The translations under genes and the position numbers were made by a program. From Cryobacterium cheniae (GTDB lineage: Bacteria; Actinomycetota; Actinomycetes; Actinomycetales; Microbacteriaceae), in the NCBI RefSeq assembly GCF_004403395.1, contig NZ_SOGN01000044.1, positions 446 through 64,445 on the forward strand: 64,000 nt of DNA, read 5' to 3'. Shown here one piece after another: positions 9,368-18,877 of this stretch. The notes below the pieces were generated by a model, which saw nothing but the letters and a program-made list of their open reading frames with translations, did not search any database and was not told where the DNA came from. The number at the start of each line of letters is the position of its first letter. The first letter of the stretch is position 1.

Positions 9368-10150
9368 ATGGTCAACGTTCTTCATCTCACCGACGTCTCC
9401 GTCATCCGGGATGGCGCTCCCATCCTCGACTCAGTGAACTGGAGTGTTGATGACGACCAGCGCTGGGTGATCCTGGGTCCGAATGGCGCGGGCAAGACCA
9501 CGCTGCTGCAGATCGCCGCCGCACTCATCCACCCCTCCAGCGGCAGTGCCGTGGTTCTCGACGAACCGATCGGACGCACCGACCTGTTCGAACTGCGGCC
9601 GCGGATCGGGTTCGCCTCCACGGCGATGGCCCGCCGGGTTCCCGCCAACGAGAAGGTCCTCGACGTCGTGATGACGGCCGCGTACTCGGTCACCGGTCGT
9701 TGGACGGAAGAGTACGAGGCCATCGATGAGCGGCGCGCCCAGAGGGTGCTCGGCGAATGGAAGCTCGACACTCTGGCCGGCCGCAAGTTCGGCACGCTGA
9801 GCGACGGCGAGCAGAAGCGGGTTCAAATCGCCCGGTCCATCATGACCGACCCTGAGGTTCTGCTGTTGGACGAGCCCGCCGCGAGCCTCGACCTCGGCGC
9901 CCGCGAGGAACTGCTGCAGCTCCTCGGCGGCTACGCGAGTGAGTCCGGGTCTCCGGCGATCATCATGGTCACCCACCACGTGGAGGAAATCCCGCGCGGT
10001 TTCACGCACGTGCTGCTCCTGTCCGGTGGCCGCATCGTCAGCGCCGGACCCATCGCCGACGCACTGACCGCCGAAGCGCTGACCGAGACGTTCGACCTGC
10101 CCATCGAGTTGAGCGAGACCGACGGACGTTTCAGCGCCCGCGCGATCTGA
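9368..10150 (+). CDS. ABC transporter ATP-binding protein without adjacent permease
   Basis: The 260-residue ATPase has Walker A GPNGAGKT (37-44), the signature LSDGEQKRVQIARS near 143, Walker B VLLLDEPAASLD and the switch histidine in MVTHHVEEIP. The signature is SDGE rather than SGGQ, as in ModF-like and other stand-alone ABC ATPases. No permease or binding protein is adjacent, so the partner and substrate are unknown. The histidine-rich switch region resembles ModF/PhrA-type ATPases, but naming a substrate would be a guess. It is followed by rpmE2 after a leader region. Confidence 0.88.
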   Translation: MVNVLHLTDVSVIRDGAPILDSVNWSVDDDQRWVILGPNGAGKTTLLQIAAALIHPSSGSAVVLDEPIGRTDLFELRPRIGFASTAMARRVPANEKVLDVVMTAAYSVTGRWTEEYEAIDERRAQRVLGEWKLDTLAGRKFGTLSDGEQKRVQIARSIMTDPEVLLLDEPAASLDLGAREELLQLLGGYASESGSPAIIMVTHHVEEIPRGFTHVLLLSGGRIVSAGPIADALTAEALTETFDLPIELSETDGRFSARAI

Positions 10151-10185
10151 CCGGCACCGGATGGCGGTCACCGCCACCGGATTCT

Positions 10186-10298
10186 GCTAAACTCGACAGT
10201 CGGTCCTAGGACCGCACATTTTTTCTGCCGCACCTGGCGAGTCTGAACTCGCTAATCGAAGCGCAACTCACCAATCGAACAGCAATAAGGAAGTCTTC
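10186..10298 (+). promoter_or_regulatory. Promoter and structured mRNA leader of rpmE2 (candidate L31 leader)
   Basis: An extended -10-like element (TGC then TAAACT at 10188-10193) would start transcription near 10200. The predicted leader then opens with a 14-base perfect palindrome (10201-10214) followed 4 bases later by six T residues (10219-10224), and a second stem (GCGAGT at 10237-10242 with ACTCGC at 10247-10252). An AAGGAAG ribosome-binding site precedes the ATG. Structured L31 leaders are described in actinobacteria as autoregulatory candidates. Whether this belongs to that class needs a covariance search. The palindrome plus T run could also act as a weak terminator for the ABC gene. 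Confidence 0.45.
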
Positions 10299-10550
10299 AT
10301 GAAGTCTGACATTCACCCCACGTACGCTCCCGTGGTTTTCCGCGACCTCGCGTCGGGTGCGACGTTCCTTACCCGTTCGACGGTCTCCAGCTCCAAGACC
10401 ATCGAGTGGACCGACGGAACCACGTACCCGGTCATCGACGTGGAAATCTCGTCGGAATCGCACCCGTTCTACACCGGCAAGCAGCGCATCATGGACTCCG
10501 CCGGCCGTGTCGAGAAGTTCAACTCCCGGTACAAGGGCTTCGGCAAGTAA
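10299..10550 (+). CDS. rpmE2: 50S ribosomal protein L31 type B (zinc-free)
   Basis: The 83-residue protein begins [16 protein letters not shown] and contains [10 protein letters not shown] and the C-terminal [11 protein letters not shown], the hallmarks of type B L31. It has no cysteine, so it lacks the zinc-binding CxxC of the type A form. In many bacteria this paralogue replaces zinc-containing L31 when zinc is scarce and is repressed by Zur. I see no obvious Zur palindrome upstream, so here it may be the constitutive L31. A strong terminator follows. Confidence 0.96.
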   Translation: MKSDIHPTYAPVVFRDLASGATFLTRSTVSSSKTIEWTDGTTYPVIDVEISSESHPFYTGKQRIMDSAGRVEKFNSRYKGFGK

Positions 10551-10582
10551 GACCGCCGTACCCCGCAGCATCCGGCACGATG

Positions 10583-10616
10583 AAAGGGCGACCAGCTTCG
10601 GCTGGCCGCCCTTTTT
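10583..10616 (+). terminator. Rho-independent terminator after rpmE2
   Basis: A stem of 13 pairs with one mismatch (10583-10596 with 10601-10614) closes a TTCG tetraloop and runs into a T tract. This is a strong intrinsic terminator shortly after the rpmE2 stop. Confidence 0.88.
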
Positions 10617-10651
10617 GTGTGGCTGTACGGTGTCGTGCGGACGGTGCCGGG

Positions 10652-11338
10652 TCAGCGCTCGGGCCACCCGCCGGCGGCGACGAACTCCGGGTCGCGTTCG
10701 CGGCGCATGTAGGCCTGGAAGCTCTCCGCCTGCTGCTGTGACCACTTGGCCTGAAGCACGTGCAGTTCACTGACGGTGGGCGGCAGGGCCGTGACGTGCG
10801 TCCGGGCGATGGCCTGGGCGACCCGGCCGGCCGCGATCGCATCCGCACCGGAGTCGTGCGCGTCGTCGAGGCGCACACCGTAGAACGCACTGGTCACTTC
10901 GAGGGTGCGCTTGCCCTTGCGGTAGCGATCGACGGCCTTGTCGATGACCAGCGGGTCGACCACCGGCGCCGGTGACACCAGCGGGGCAACCCCGTAGCGG
11001 ATCGACTCGCGGTTCAGCAGGGTGAGATCGTAGGGGGCGTTGTACGCCACCAGAGGCAGACCCCGGGCGAGGTGCTCCCGGATCGTCTGGACGATCTCGG
11101 CCACCCCGTCCGCGGCAGGCCGGCCGTTCTCGGCGGCGTGCTGGGTTGTGATGCCGTGCACGTTGGTGGCCTGGGCCGGGATCTCGATACCGGGATCGAG
11201 GAGCCAGTCGACGCGCTCGAGCACCTCCCCGGTCACATCGATGATCGCGACGGTGGCCGACACGATGCGGCTCGTCTCCACGTCTATACCGGTCGTCTCG
11301 AGGTCGAAAACGGCGAGGGTGTCACTCCAATTGCTCAT
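10652..11338 (-). CDS. DEDDh 3'-5' exonuclease (DnaQ/epsilon-like)
   Basis: The 228-residue protein has the exonuclease motif I FDLETTGID (Asp12 and Glu14 as metal ligands), motif II around VAYNAPYDLTLL and motif III in DDAHDSGADA with the catalytic His and Asp. Such proteins are 3'-5' exonucleases that proofread DNA or trim nucleic acids. There is no polymerase or helicase fusion. In actinobacteria this class is commonly annotated DNA polymerase III epsilon subunit, but several paralogues usually exist, so a role as the replicative proofreader is not established. It is convergent with rpmE2. Confidence 0.88.
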   Translation of the reverse strand: MSNWSDTLAVFDLETTGIDVETSRIVSATVAIIDVTGEVLERVDWLLDPGIEIPAQATNVHGITTQHAAENGRPAADGVAEIVQTIREHLARGLPLVAYNAPYDLTLLNRESIRYGVAPLVSPAPVVDPLVIDKAVDRYRKGKRTLEVTSAFYGVRLDDAHDSGADAIAAGRVAQAIARTHVTALPPTVSELHVLQAKWSQQQAESFQAYMRRERDPEFVAAGGWPER

Positions 11339-11413
11339 GGGGAAAGCCTAGGGCCGACCACCGTCATCACCGGGCGGTTCGGGACTCGGCCCGGTGACCC
11401 AGGGTGCCCACCT

Positions 11414-13111
11414 TCAGCCGCAGTGCAGCCAGTAGAAGCTCTGCGCCCCCAGGGTCAGGGTCAGTCCGCCCTCCGCGTCGAAGCTGGGGAACACCGAACC
11501 GCCGAAGATGTCGTAGAGGCGCAGGTCGGCCAGCGTCGGGTCGTCGATCCGGCAGGCGACCGGGTTGTGGGAGAAGCTGAAAACGCACAGGACTGTCTCC
11601 GGCTGATCCCCGAAACTCGTCCCGGAGCCGGCGTATTCACGGGTGAAGGCCAATACCGATTCGTGGTCCGTGGACAGCACCCGCAGCGCGCCGAGTCCGA
11701 AGGTCGGGTGGTTTTTGCGCACGTGAATGACGTTGCGCACCCAGTGCAGCAAAGAACTGGACTGGGCCAGGTGCGACTCCACATTCGTCTGGCTGTAGTT
11801 GAAGACGAGGGACTGCACGACCGGGAGAAAGAGTTTCCCGGGGTCCGCGTCCGAGAATCCGCCGTTCCGGTCCGGCGTCCACTGCATCGGTGTGCGTGAG
11901 CTGTCCCGGTCGGGCAACCAGATGTTGTCGCCCATGCCGATCTCGTCCCCGTAGTAGAGGAACGGGCTGCCGGGAAGCGCGAAGAGCAGGGCGTAGGCGA
12001 GTTCCAGCTCCGACCGAGAATTGTCCAGCAGAGGAGCGAGCCGGCGACGGATGCCGATGTTCGCGCGCATCCGAGGGTCGTACGCGTACCAGCCGTACAT
12101 CGCCTGACGGTACTCCTCACTCACCATCTCGAGGGTCAGCTCGTCATGGTTGCGAAGGAAGACGCCCCAGCCGGCCGCCACCGGGATGTCGGTCGTCTCC
12201 GAGAGCACCCGCACGAGCTCGTCGGCCCGTTGGGAGCGCAGGGAGTAGAAGATGCGGGGCATGACCGGGAAGTCGAAGGCCATGTGGCACTCGGGTTCGG
12301 ATTCGGACCCGAAGTAGGCCGCCACCTCGCGGGGCCACTGGTTCGCCTCGGCGATCAGGACCCGGCCGGGGAAGTCCCGGTCCACCATGGTGCGCAGCTT
12401 CCGGACGAACTCGTGGGTGGGCGGTTCGCCCTCGCCGTTGCCCTCGTCCGACTCGTACAGGTAGGGCACGGCATCGAGCCGGAAGCCGTCGACGCCCAGG
12501 TCGAGCCAAAATCGCACGACCTCGAAAATTGACTCGTGCACCTTCGGGTTGTCGTAGTTGAGGTCCGGCTGGTGCGAGAAGAACCGGTGGAAGTAGAACT
12601 GCCGCCGCACGGAGTCGAAAGCCCAGTTCGAGTCCTCCGTGTCGGTGAAGATGATGCGGATGTCCGGGTACTTCTGGTCCGTGTCGCTCCACACGTAGTA
12701 GTCGCCGTAGGGCCCCTCGGGGTGCTCCCGGGACTGCTGGAACCACTCGTGCTGGTCCGAGGTGTGGTTCAGCGGCAGATCGATGATGATGCGCATATTC
12801 CGTTCGTGCGCCTTGGTGACCAGCTCCTTGAACAACTCGAGGGTGCCGAATTCGGGCAGGATCGACCGGTAATCGGTGACGTCGTAGCCGCCGTCCTTGA
12901 GCGGCGACGTATAGAACGGCGGGATCCAGAGTGCATCGATGCCGAGCCACTGCAGGTAGTCCAGTTTGGAGATGAGGCCGGCGAGGTCACCGACCCCGTC
13001 GCCGTTGCTGTCGACGAACGAGCGGACCATCACCTCGTAGAACACGGCGCGCCGATACCAGCGCGGGTCGAGGGTGAGACCAGGAAGCTGGATCGGGGCG
13101 GTGAAGCTCAT
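11414..13111 (-). CDS. treS: Trehalose synthase / maltose alpha-D-glucosyltransferase (GH13)
   Basis: TreS interconverts maltose and trehalose. The 565-residue protein has the TreS-type N-terminus ([20 protein letters not shown] then [10 protein letters not shown] and [18 protein letters not shown]) and a complete GH13 triad: nucleophile Asp213 in [10 protein letters not shown], acid/base Glu255 in LIAEANQWP and Asp323 in FLRNHDELT. No maltokinase domain is fused. The ATG at 13111 is chosen because an AAGGAA ribosome-binding site sits just upstream; the frame continues open beyond it. With glgC and glgA nearby it points to trehalose/alpha-glucan metabolism, useful for osmotic or cold stress. 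A maltose-active GH13 hydrolase is the alternative. Confidence 0.92.
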   Translation of the reverse strand: MSFTAPIQLPGLTLDPRWYRRAVFYEVMVRSFVDSNGDGVGDLAGLISKLDYLQWLGIDALWIPPFYTSPLKDGGYDVTDYRSILPEFGTLELFKELVTKAHERNMRIIIDLPLNHTSDQHEWFQQSREHPEGPYGDYYVWSDTDQKYPDIRIIFTDTEDSNWAFDSVRRQFYFHRFFSHQPDLNYDNPKVHESIFEVVRFWLDLGVDGFRLDAVPYLYESDEGNGEGEPPTHEFVRKLRTMVDRDFPGRVLIAEANQWPREVAAYFGSESEPECHMAFDFPVMPRIFYSLRSQRADELVRVLSETTDIPVAAGWGVFLRNHDELTLEMVSEEYRQAMYGWYAYDPRMRANIGIRRRLAPLLDNSRSELELAYALLFALPGSPFLYYGDEIGMGDNIWLPDRDSSRTPMQWTPDRNGGFSDADPGKLFLPVVQSLVFNYSQTNVESHLAQSSSLLHWVRNVIHVRKNHPTFGLGALRVLSTDHESVLAFTREYAGSGTSFGDQPETVLCVFSFSHNPVACRIDDPTLADLRLYDIFGGSVFPSFDAEGGLTLTLGAQSFYWLHCG

Positions 13112-13171
13112 TGCGTTCCTTCCGATCCGAGGGGCGTCGAGCCGACGGGCGACCGTCGCCCTAAACTTGGG

Positions 13172-14074
13172 ATGATGAATGTTCCTTCGCCTTACGACGC
13201 ACTGCTCGCCCAGATCCCGGTCAGGGTCCGGGACGTCCCGGTGCTGGGCAGCGTAACGCGGTATTGGGAGTACGGCGATCCGGCCGCGCACACCACCATC
13301 GTGATGGTGCACGGATTCCGCGGCGACCACCACGGCCTGGAGCCGGTCGTCGCCCAGCTCCACGGATTCCGCATGATCTCACCGGACCTCCCCGGTTTCG
13401 GCGAGTCCGGGGCTCTCCTCCGGGACCGGCACGACATCGCGGGGTACGGCCGGTGGCTGGCGGAGTTCGTGGCAGGGCTGGGGCTGACGGGGCGCGTGGT
13501 GGTGCTCGGGCACTCGTTCGGGTCGATCGTCGTCGCGGCCTCCGTAGCGGGCGGGCTGCCTGCCGACGAGGTGGTCCTGGTGAACCCCATCGCCGCGCCC
13601 GCCCTGGCCGGGCCGCGCGGCATCCTCACCCGCCTGGCCGTGTTCTATTACTGGGCGGCCGCCCGACTGCCCGAGCGACTCGGCTTCGCCCTGCTGCGCA
13701 ACCGCCTCATCGTGCGGGTGATGAGCGTGACCATGGCCAAGACGGGGGACCCCGGGCTGCGCCGCTGGATCCACAACCAGCACGACCGCTACTTCTCCGC
13801 TTTCGCGGACCGCCGGGTCGTACTGGAGGCCTTCACCGCGTCGGTGGGCTCCGACGTCAGCGAGTTCGCCGGCCGCATCCCGCAGCGGACGTTGCTGATC
13901 GCGGCGGAGAGAGACGACATCACGCCGGTCGCAGCCCAGCACCGGCTCCAGAAGCTGTTCCCCGATGCCGCCCTGCAGGTGATCGCCGGCGTGGGCCACC
14001 TGATCCACTACGAGGTGCCCGCGCAGGCGGCCGACGCAGTGCGCCGCTTCCTCGCGGAGGAAGAGACGGCATGA
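13172..14074 (+). CDS. Alpha/beta hydrolase
   Basis: The 300-residue protein has the alpha/beta hydrolase fold pattern: oxyanion segment VHGFRG (46-51), the DLPGFGESG turn, nucleophile elbow GHSFGS with Ser115, a probable acid in the AERDDITPV strand and a C-terminal histidine in [11 protein letters not shown]. The long insertion [21 protein letters not shown] after the elbow is a lid domain. The substrate is unknown. The ATG at 13172 follows the divergent treS start by about 60 bases; an adjacent ATG at 13175 is equivalent. The stop overlaps the glycosyltransferase start (ATGA), so the two genes are coupled. Confidence 0.87.
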   Translation: MMNVPSPYDALLAQIPVRVRDVPVLGSVTRYWEYGDPAAHTTIVMVHGFRGDHHGLEPVVAQLHGFRMISPDLPGFGESGALLRDRHDIAGYGRWLAEFVAGLGLTGRVVVLGHSFGSIVVAASVAGGLPADEVVLVNPIAAPALAGPRGILTRLAVFYYWAAARLPERLGFALLRNRLIVRVMSVTMAKTGDPGLRRWIHNQHDRYFSAFADRRVVLEAFTASVGSDVSEFAGRIPQRTLLIAAERDDITPVAAQHRLQKLFPDAALQVIAGVGHLIHYEVPAQAADAVRRFLAEEETA

Positions 14075-15201
14075 GAATCGTCTTCGATTGCCGTTACACC
14101 CGACTCGACCGGCATGACGGCATCAGCCGGTACACGGCCGGACTGGTCACGGAGCTGGGCAAGCTCCACCCGGTCACCATGCTGATCAGCGACCATCGGC
14201 AGCTCGAGCTGCTTCCCGATCTGCCCTGGCAGCTCGTGAGCGCCCCCACCAGCATCCGGGAACCGTTCATCGCCCGCCAGATCAACCAGCTGCGGCCCGA
14301 CGTGGTGTTCACCCCGATGCAGACGATGGGGTCATGGGGCCGTCGCTACCGGCTGCTCCTGACCGTGCACGACCTGATCTACTACCGCAATCGCACCCCG
14401 CCGCGGGACCTGCCCGGCCTGCTGCGCCTCACCTGGCGGCTGTATCACCTGTCCTGGTGGCCGCAACGGATGCTCCTGAACCGGGCCGACGGGGTCGTCA
14501 CCGTCTCCGAGACCACCCGCGGTCTTATCCTGGAGAACCGTCTGACGCGGAAGCCGGTCACGGTCATCCACAACGCCGCCGATACGCTGTCGACGCGGCC
14601 CGCCGGGCATCCCGCACCGAGAACGGGTCGCCTGGTCTATATGGGATCTTTCATGCCGTACAAGAACGTCGACACCCTCGTGCGCGCCGCCGCGCAGCTG
14701 CCGGGGCACGAACTCCACCTGATGAGCCGGGTGAGCGACCAGGAACGAGAGCGCCTTTCCGCGCTGGCGCCGCAGGCGACGCTCGTGTTCCACGACGGCG
14801 TCACCGACGAGGAGTACGTGCGGGTGCTTGAGTCGGCGACCGCGCTGGTCACGGCGTCCCTGGACGAGGGCTTCGGTATCCCGCTCGTCGAGGCCATGAG
14901 CCTCGGAATTCCCGTCGTGGTGAGCGACATCCCGATCTTCCGCGAGATCGGCGGCGGCGCGGCGCTCTACTTCGACCCGACCAGCGCCGACGCGCTCGCC
15001 CTGGCCGTGCGACGCCTGGCTGCGGGGGAGTGGGCGGCGCGCTCCGCGGCCTCCGTCAACGAGGCGAAACGTTTCACCTGGCGCGATTCGGCGCGGCGGC
15101 TCCTGGATCTGCTCACCGAGGCGGAGTCGGAGACCACGGCCGAGTCGGGTGCCGGCATCGGCAGCGGCACCGGTGCGGAGGGACGAGTTCAGCCGGTGTA
15201 G
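14071..15201 (+). CDS. GT4-family glycosyltransferase
   Basis: The 376-residue protein begins [20 protein letters not shown], an N-terminal pattern of GT4 enzymes, and has the GT-B donor site region [16 protein letters not shown] and the EX7E stretch [19 protein letters not shown]. No membrane segment or signal is seen, so it acts at the cytoplasmic face. The nucleotide sugar and acceptor are unknown; envelope glycan or glycolipid synthesis is the usual role. It overlaps the alpha/beta hydrolase gene by 4 bases, and its 3' end overlaps the convergent phosphatase gene by 13 bases. The last 25 residues are a low-complexity Glu/Ser/Gly tail. Confidence 0.88.
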   Translation: MRIVFDCRYTRLDRHDGISRYTAGLVTELGKLHPVTMLISDHRQLELLPDLPWQLVSAPTSIREPFIARQINQLRPDVVFTPMQTMGSWGRRYRLLLTVHDLIYYRNRTPPRDLPGLLRLTWRLYHLSWWPQRMLLNRADGVVTVSETTRGLILENRLTRKPVTVIHNAADTLSTRPAGHPAPRTGRLVYMGSFMPYKNVDTLVRAAAQLPGHELHLMSRVSDQERERLSALAPQATLVFHDGVTDEEYVRVLESATALVTASLDEGFGIPLVEAMSLGIPVVVSDIPIFREIGGGAALYFDPTSADALALAVRRLAAGEWAARSAASVNEAKRFTWRDSARRLLDLLTEAESETTAESGAGIGSGTGAEGRVQPV

Positions 15202-15788
15202 TGCGTGTTCTCGGCCCGGCCGCGCAGGGTGGCATCGAAGTGCGTCAGCTCCAGCCGGCCGTCCCGCCAGACGAAATCGTGCACCGAACCGTTCGCGATG
15301 AGCTCGTTCTGGCGCGGCCGTTCCCCGGCCGTGCTGTGCCGGAGCAGGGTGCCGATCACCCCGCCGTGGCAGACCACCAGCACCGACTGGTCGGGACGCT
15401 CGTCGGCCAGCAGCCCGAAGGCCGGCAGCACCCGGTCGAGCACCTCCTGGCGCGTCTCCAGGCCGGGAACGGAGACGCCGTCGGGAAAGCGGTGCTGTCG
15501 CTCGGCGAACGTGAGCCCCTCGATCTGGCCGTGATGGCGCTCCGTGAGCTCCGGGATGACCTCCGGGCACGGCAGGCCGAGCTCGCCGGCGATGATCCGG
15601 GCCGTCTCGTGGGCACGGTCGAGCGGACTCGTCACGATCGTGTCCCAGCTCCGGGCGCGCAAGCGAAGGCCGGCCTCGGCGGCCTGCGCCCGGCCGGTCG
15701 AATTCAGGGGGATGTCCGTGCTGCCCTGGATGCGGGTGTGCAGGTTCCACTCGGTCTGTCCGTGCCGCACGATCGAAAGTCTGGTCAT
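15189..15788 (-). CDS. Histidine phosphatase family protein (phosphoglycerate-mutase-like)
   Basis: The 199-residue protein has the RHG motif (8-10, phospho-accepting His9) in SIVRHGQTEWN, the second-site arginine in TSPLDRAHETA and the distal histidine in VVCHGGVIGTLLR. Such enzymes remove phosphate from diverse substrates, for example cobalamin precursors, sugar phosphates or 3-phosphoglycerate analogues. At this length it is a phosphatase of the branch-1 superfamily and not a true glycolytic mutase. The substrate is unassigned. Its 3' end overlaps the glycosyltransferase gene by 13 bases in opposite orientation. Confidence 0.9.
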   Translation of the reverse strand: MTRLSIVRHGQTEWNLHTRIQGSTDIPLNSTGRAQAAEAGLRLRARSWDTIVTSPLDRAHETARIIAGELGLPCPEVIPELTERHHGQIEGLTFAERQHRFPDGVSVPGLETRQEVLDRVLPAFGLLADERPDQSVLVVCHGGVIGTLLRHSTAGERPRQNELIANGSVHDFVWRDGRLELTHFDATLRGRAENTHYTG

Positions 15789-15837
15789 CCTGTGGTTTCC
15801 GTGTTCGCCGGGGAGGTGAGGTCGAAGGGGCCTGTCG

Positions 15838-16695
15838 TCACGGTGTGCCGGCCAGGCGGTCGGCCAGCCCCGCCAGCGACTCCGACGTGCCCGCTTCCAG
15901 CTTGATCAGGGCCCGGCCGTCCCCCTTGGTCTCGCCGCGGTTGATGACGACGATCGGCAGTCTGCGGCGCCGGGCCTGTTCCAGCAGACGGATGCCGGAG
16001 TTCACGAACAGGGACGAACCGGCCACGATCAGGGCCTCCGCACCGGAGACGAGCGCTGTGGCCTCGGTGAACTTCACCGTCGGCACCAGCTCGCCGAAGA
16101 AGACGACGTTGGGCTTGAGCATGCCGCCGCAGACCGTGCAGTCGGGGATGGTGAAACCGTCGATGTCGGCGACCTCCGCATCACCGTCGGGGGCGGTTCG
16201 CACGTCCTCCGGCGTCAGCAGAGTCGGGTTGACCGCTTCGAGGCGGGCGGCCACGCTGTCGCGGCCGAACGCCTGGCCGCAGTCCAGGCAGACCACGAGG
16301 TCCAGCGACCCGTGCAGGTCAACGACGTGCCGCGACCCGGCCCGGGTGTGCAGGCCGTCCACGTTCTGCGTGATGACCCCGCTGATCAGGCCGCTGTGCT
16401 CGAGTCGGGCGAGGGATCGGTGCCCGAGGTTGGGCTCCGCGGCGCGAAACCGGTGCCAGCCGAGGTGGCTGCCGGCCCAGTAGCGTTTGCGCGCCCGCTC
16501 GTCACCGACGAAGGTCTGGAAATTCATCGGTGTGCGCACCGGGGCACCCTTTCCCCGGTAGTCGGGAATGCCGGAGTCGGTGCTCAGACCGGCTCCGGTG
16601 AGCACCGCGGTGTGGCGACCCCGGAGCACCTCGGCCACGGCATCCAGCGCGGCGGCAGCGGCGCCGACGGCGATCGGAAGCGTTTCGGTGGTCAT
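15838..16695 (-). CDS. Sir2-family NAD-dependent protein deacylase
   Basis: Sirtuins remove acyl groups from lysines using NAD. The 285-residue protein has GAGLSTDSGIPDYRG (34-48), the NAD/ribose motif QNVDGLH from 110, the catalytic His128 in LHGSLD, and a four-cysteine zinc site (Cys136, Cys139, Cys186, Cys189). The acyl-selectivity residues of class III sirtuins are not evident, so deacetylation is the simplest call. The ATG at 16695 is used; the frame is open upstream but overlaps the divergent methyltransferase. No acetyl-CoA synthetase or acetyltransferase is adjacent. Confidence 0.93.
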   Translation of the reverse strand: MTTETLPIAVGAAAAALDAVAEVLRGRHTAVLTGAGLSTDSGIPDYRGKGAPVRTPMNFQTFVGDERARKRYWAGSHLGWHRFRAAEPNLGHRSLARLEHSGLISGVITQNVDGLHTRAGSRHVVDLHGSLDLVVCLDCGQAFGRDSVAARLEAVNPTLLTPEDVRTAPDGDAEVADIDGFTIPDCTVCGGMLKPNVVFFGELVPTVKFTEATALVSGAEALIVAGSSLFVNSGIRLLEQARRRRLPIVVINRGETKGDGRALIKLEAGTSESLAGLADRLAGTP

Positions 16696-16779
16696 CGTGC
16701 TCCATCCTCTGTACACCGAGTCTAAACTCGCGAGTTTTCGACTTGGTGACGGAACTGGCAGGCTGGTCAGATCATCCCG

Positions 16780-17601
16780 GTGAAAGGCGCCCCCGCTGTG
16801 CAGATCGTTCCCATTGACAACCTTGACCTGCCCGGTCTCGCCGACTACTCGCGCTTGACGGATGTCGCGCTCCGCCGCGTGGCCGAACCCGCGGGCGGGC
16901 TGTACATCGCCGAGTCGAGCAAGGTCATCACCCGTGCCCTCGCGGCCGGTCACCGCCCGCGTTCCGTGCTGCTGCAGGAGCAGTGGCTGCCCGACGTGCT
17001 GCCGCTGCTCGCGGACTGGCCGGACGTGCCCGTATACGTCGGCGCGGCATCCGTTCTCGAACGGCTCACCGGCTACAACCTGCACCGCGGTGCGCTGGCG
17101 GCGATGCATCGTCCTGACCTGGCACCGGTGCACGAGGTGATCCGGGACGCCCGGCGCATCGTGATCCTCGAGGACATCGTGGACCACACCAACGTCGGCG
17201 CCATTTTTCGCTCGGTCGCCGGTCTCGGCGCGGACGCCGTGCTGATCACGCCCCGCTGCGCCGACCCGCTCTACCGGCGCAGCGTGCGGGTGAGCATGGG
17301 CACGGTGCTGCAGGTGCCGTGGACCCGGCTGCCGGAGTGGAGCGAGGCCGCCCCGCTGCTGCACGACGCCGGATTCCACCTGGCGGCCCTGGCGCTGTCC
17401 GACGACGCCGTCAGCCTCGAACAGTTCGCCGGGCACACGCCGGAACGTCTGGCCCTGATTCTCGGCGCCGAGGGTGACGGCCTCAGCACCCAGGCGCTCG
17501 CGGCCGCCGACACCGTCGTGACCATCCCCATGCTCCACGGCGTCGACTCGCTCAATGTCGCCTCGGCCAGCGCCGTCGCACTCTACGCCCTGCGCGTCTG
17601 A
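16780..17601 (+). CDS. TrmH/SpoU family RNA 2'-O-methyltransferase
   Basis: The 273-residue protein has the three SpoU motifs: motif 1 NVGAIFRSVAGLGADAV, motif 2 LILGAEGDGLS and motif 3 DSLNVASASAVALY, which form the knotted SAM-binding site. The N-terminal substrate-binding domain spans about residues 1-110. It methylates the ribose of rRNA or tRNA; the exact nucleotide is unknown. The drawn start is a GTG, with a second GTG at 16798 (protein VQIVPIDN) equally possible. It is divergent from the sirtuin gene and followed after 26 bases by the carboxypeptidase gene. Confidence 0.9.
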   Translation: MKGAPAVQIVPIDNLDLPGLADYSRLTDVALRRVAEPAGGLYIAESSKVITRALAAGHRPRSVLLQEQWLPDVLPLLADWPDVPVYVGAASVLERLTGYNLHRGALAAMHRPDLAPVHEVIRDARRIVILEDIVDHTNVGAIFRSVAGLGADAVLITPRCADPLYRRSVRVSMGTVLQVPWTRLPEWSEAAPLLHDAGFHLAALALSDDAVSLEQFAGHTPERLALILGAEGDGLSTQALAAADTVVTIPMLHGVDSLNVASASAVALYALRV

Positions 17602-17627
17602 ACACGGGCGCTTGATAGAGTCGACGG

Positions 17628-18860
17628 ATGCCACTGACCCGACGCCAAACGTTCCTCCGCCGTCGGATCGCCTTCACGGCGGCCCTGGTCCTCACCCTGG
17701 GTGGTGTCGGCTACCTGGCGGGCACGGGGCTGGCTCCGGCTCCGGCCGCGGCCGTCGAGCTGATCGAGCCGGCCGCCCTGACCCAGCCGGCTGCGGAGCT
17801 GGACTGGCCGGAGGAGGGTGCGGGCTCCATCGGCGCGGTCGGCTATCCGGGGCTGCTCGGCTCCACCGGCGATCAGGAGTCGATGCCGATCGCGAGCATC
17901 ACGAAGATGGTCACCTCCCTCGTGCTGCTCGAGAAGAAACCTCTGAGCGAGAACGAATCCGGGCCGGACATCAGGTTCACCGACGAGGACGTCGACATCT
18001 ACTACGACGTGCTGGCCGAGGACGGCTCGGTCGCGCCCGTCACCGCGGGCATGGTGCTCAGCCAGCGTGAGGCCTTCGAGGCCATGCTCCTGCCGTCCGC
18101 GAACAACTACAGCATTTCGCTGGCGATCTGGGCGTTCGGATCCGTCGACGCGTACCTGGCGGAGGCTGAAACCTGGTTGGCCGCGAACGGACTGTCGGAA
18201 ACCTCGGTGGCCGACACGAGCGGGTTGTCGCCGGCCAGCGTGAGCAGCCCGGCCGACCTGGTCAAGATCGGCAAGCTGGTGCTGGCCGAGCCCGTCCTGG
18301 CCGAGATCGTCTCCATGGAGACGTCCGACCTGCCGACCATCGGCACCGTCACGAACACCAACAAGCTCCTCGGTTCCAACGGTGTCACCGGGATGAAGAC
18401 CGGAACCACGGACGAGGCCGGCGCCTGCCTGCTGTACTCGGCCGAGTTCACGGTCGGCGGAGAAACCATCACCCTCGTCGGCGTGATGCTCGGCGGCGCC
18501 ACGCACACCGATCTGAACGCGTCGATCGTGGACCTGATCGACAGTGTCGAGCCCGGTTTCCGCGAGGTCAGCCTGACCGAAGAGGGAGCCGCATTCGCGT
18601 CCTACGGCACCCAGTGGGGGCAGACGAGTCAGGCGGTCGCCGCGGAGGCGGCATCCGCGGTGGTCTGGTCGGACACGCCCATCACAGCCGTTCCGACGGC
18701 CCGCCCGGTCACTCTCGGGAAAGCCGGCGACACGGCCGGTGAGGTCGACTTCCAGGTGGGGGAGACCACGGTGAGTGTTCCGCTGGTGCTCGATGGCGAG
18801 CTGACCGATCCGGGCGCCGGCTGGCGCTTCACGCACCCGGGCGAGCTGGCCGCAGGGTAG
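17628..18860 (+). CDS. D-alanyl-D-alanine carboxypeptidase (serine PBP, S11 family)
   Basis: This 410-residue penicillin-binding protein trims the terminal D-Ala of peptidoglycan stem peptides outside the membrane. The active-site motifs are SITK (90-93, nucleophile Ser90), SAN (157-159) and KTG (257-259). An N-terminal basic stretch and hydrophobic helix at about 14-31 serve as signal or anchor. The region after 290 is a family-variable C-terminal extension without an obvious membrane anchor. The order of motifs and length fit DacA/DacC-type enzymes. It is convergent with the SGNH hydrolase gene, 17 bases away. Confidence 0.92.
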   Translation: MPLTRRQTFLRRRIAFTAALVLTLGGVGYLAGTGLAPAPAAAVELIEPAALTQPAAELDWPEEGAGSIGAVGYPGLLGSTGDQESMPIASITKMVTSLVLLEKKPLSENESGPDIRFTDEDVDIYYDVLAEDGSVAPVTAGMVLSQREAFEAMLLPSANNYSISLAIWAFGSVDAYLAEAETWLAANGLSETSVADTSGLSPASVSSPADLVKIGKLVLAEPVLAEIVSMETSDLPTIGTVTNTNKLLGSNGVTGMKTGTTDEAGACLLYSAEFTVGGETITLVGVMLGGATHTDLNASIVDLIDSVEPGFREVSLTEEGAAFASYGTQWGQTSQAVAAEAASAVVWSDTPITAVPTARPVTLGKAGDTAGEVDFQVGETTVSVPLVLDGELTDPGAGWRFTHPGELAAG

Positions 18861-18877
18861 TCGCAACCCGCTCCGGT

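Noticed and set aside
10151-10298. A Zur box upstream of rpmE2
   Set aside because: No AT-rich Zur-type palindrome is visible. The stems present are GC-rich and fit an RNA leader better.
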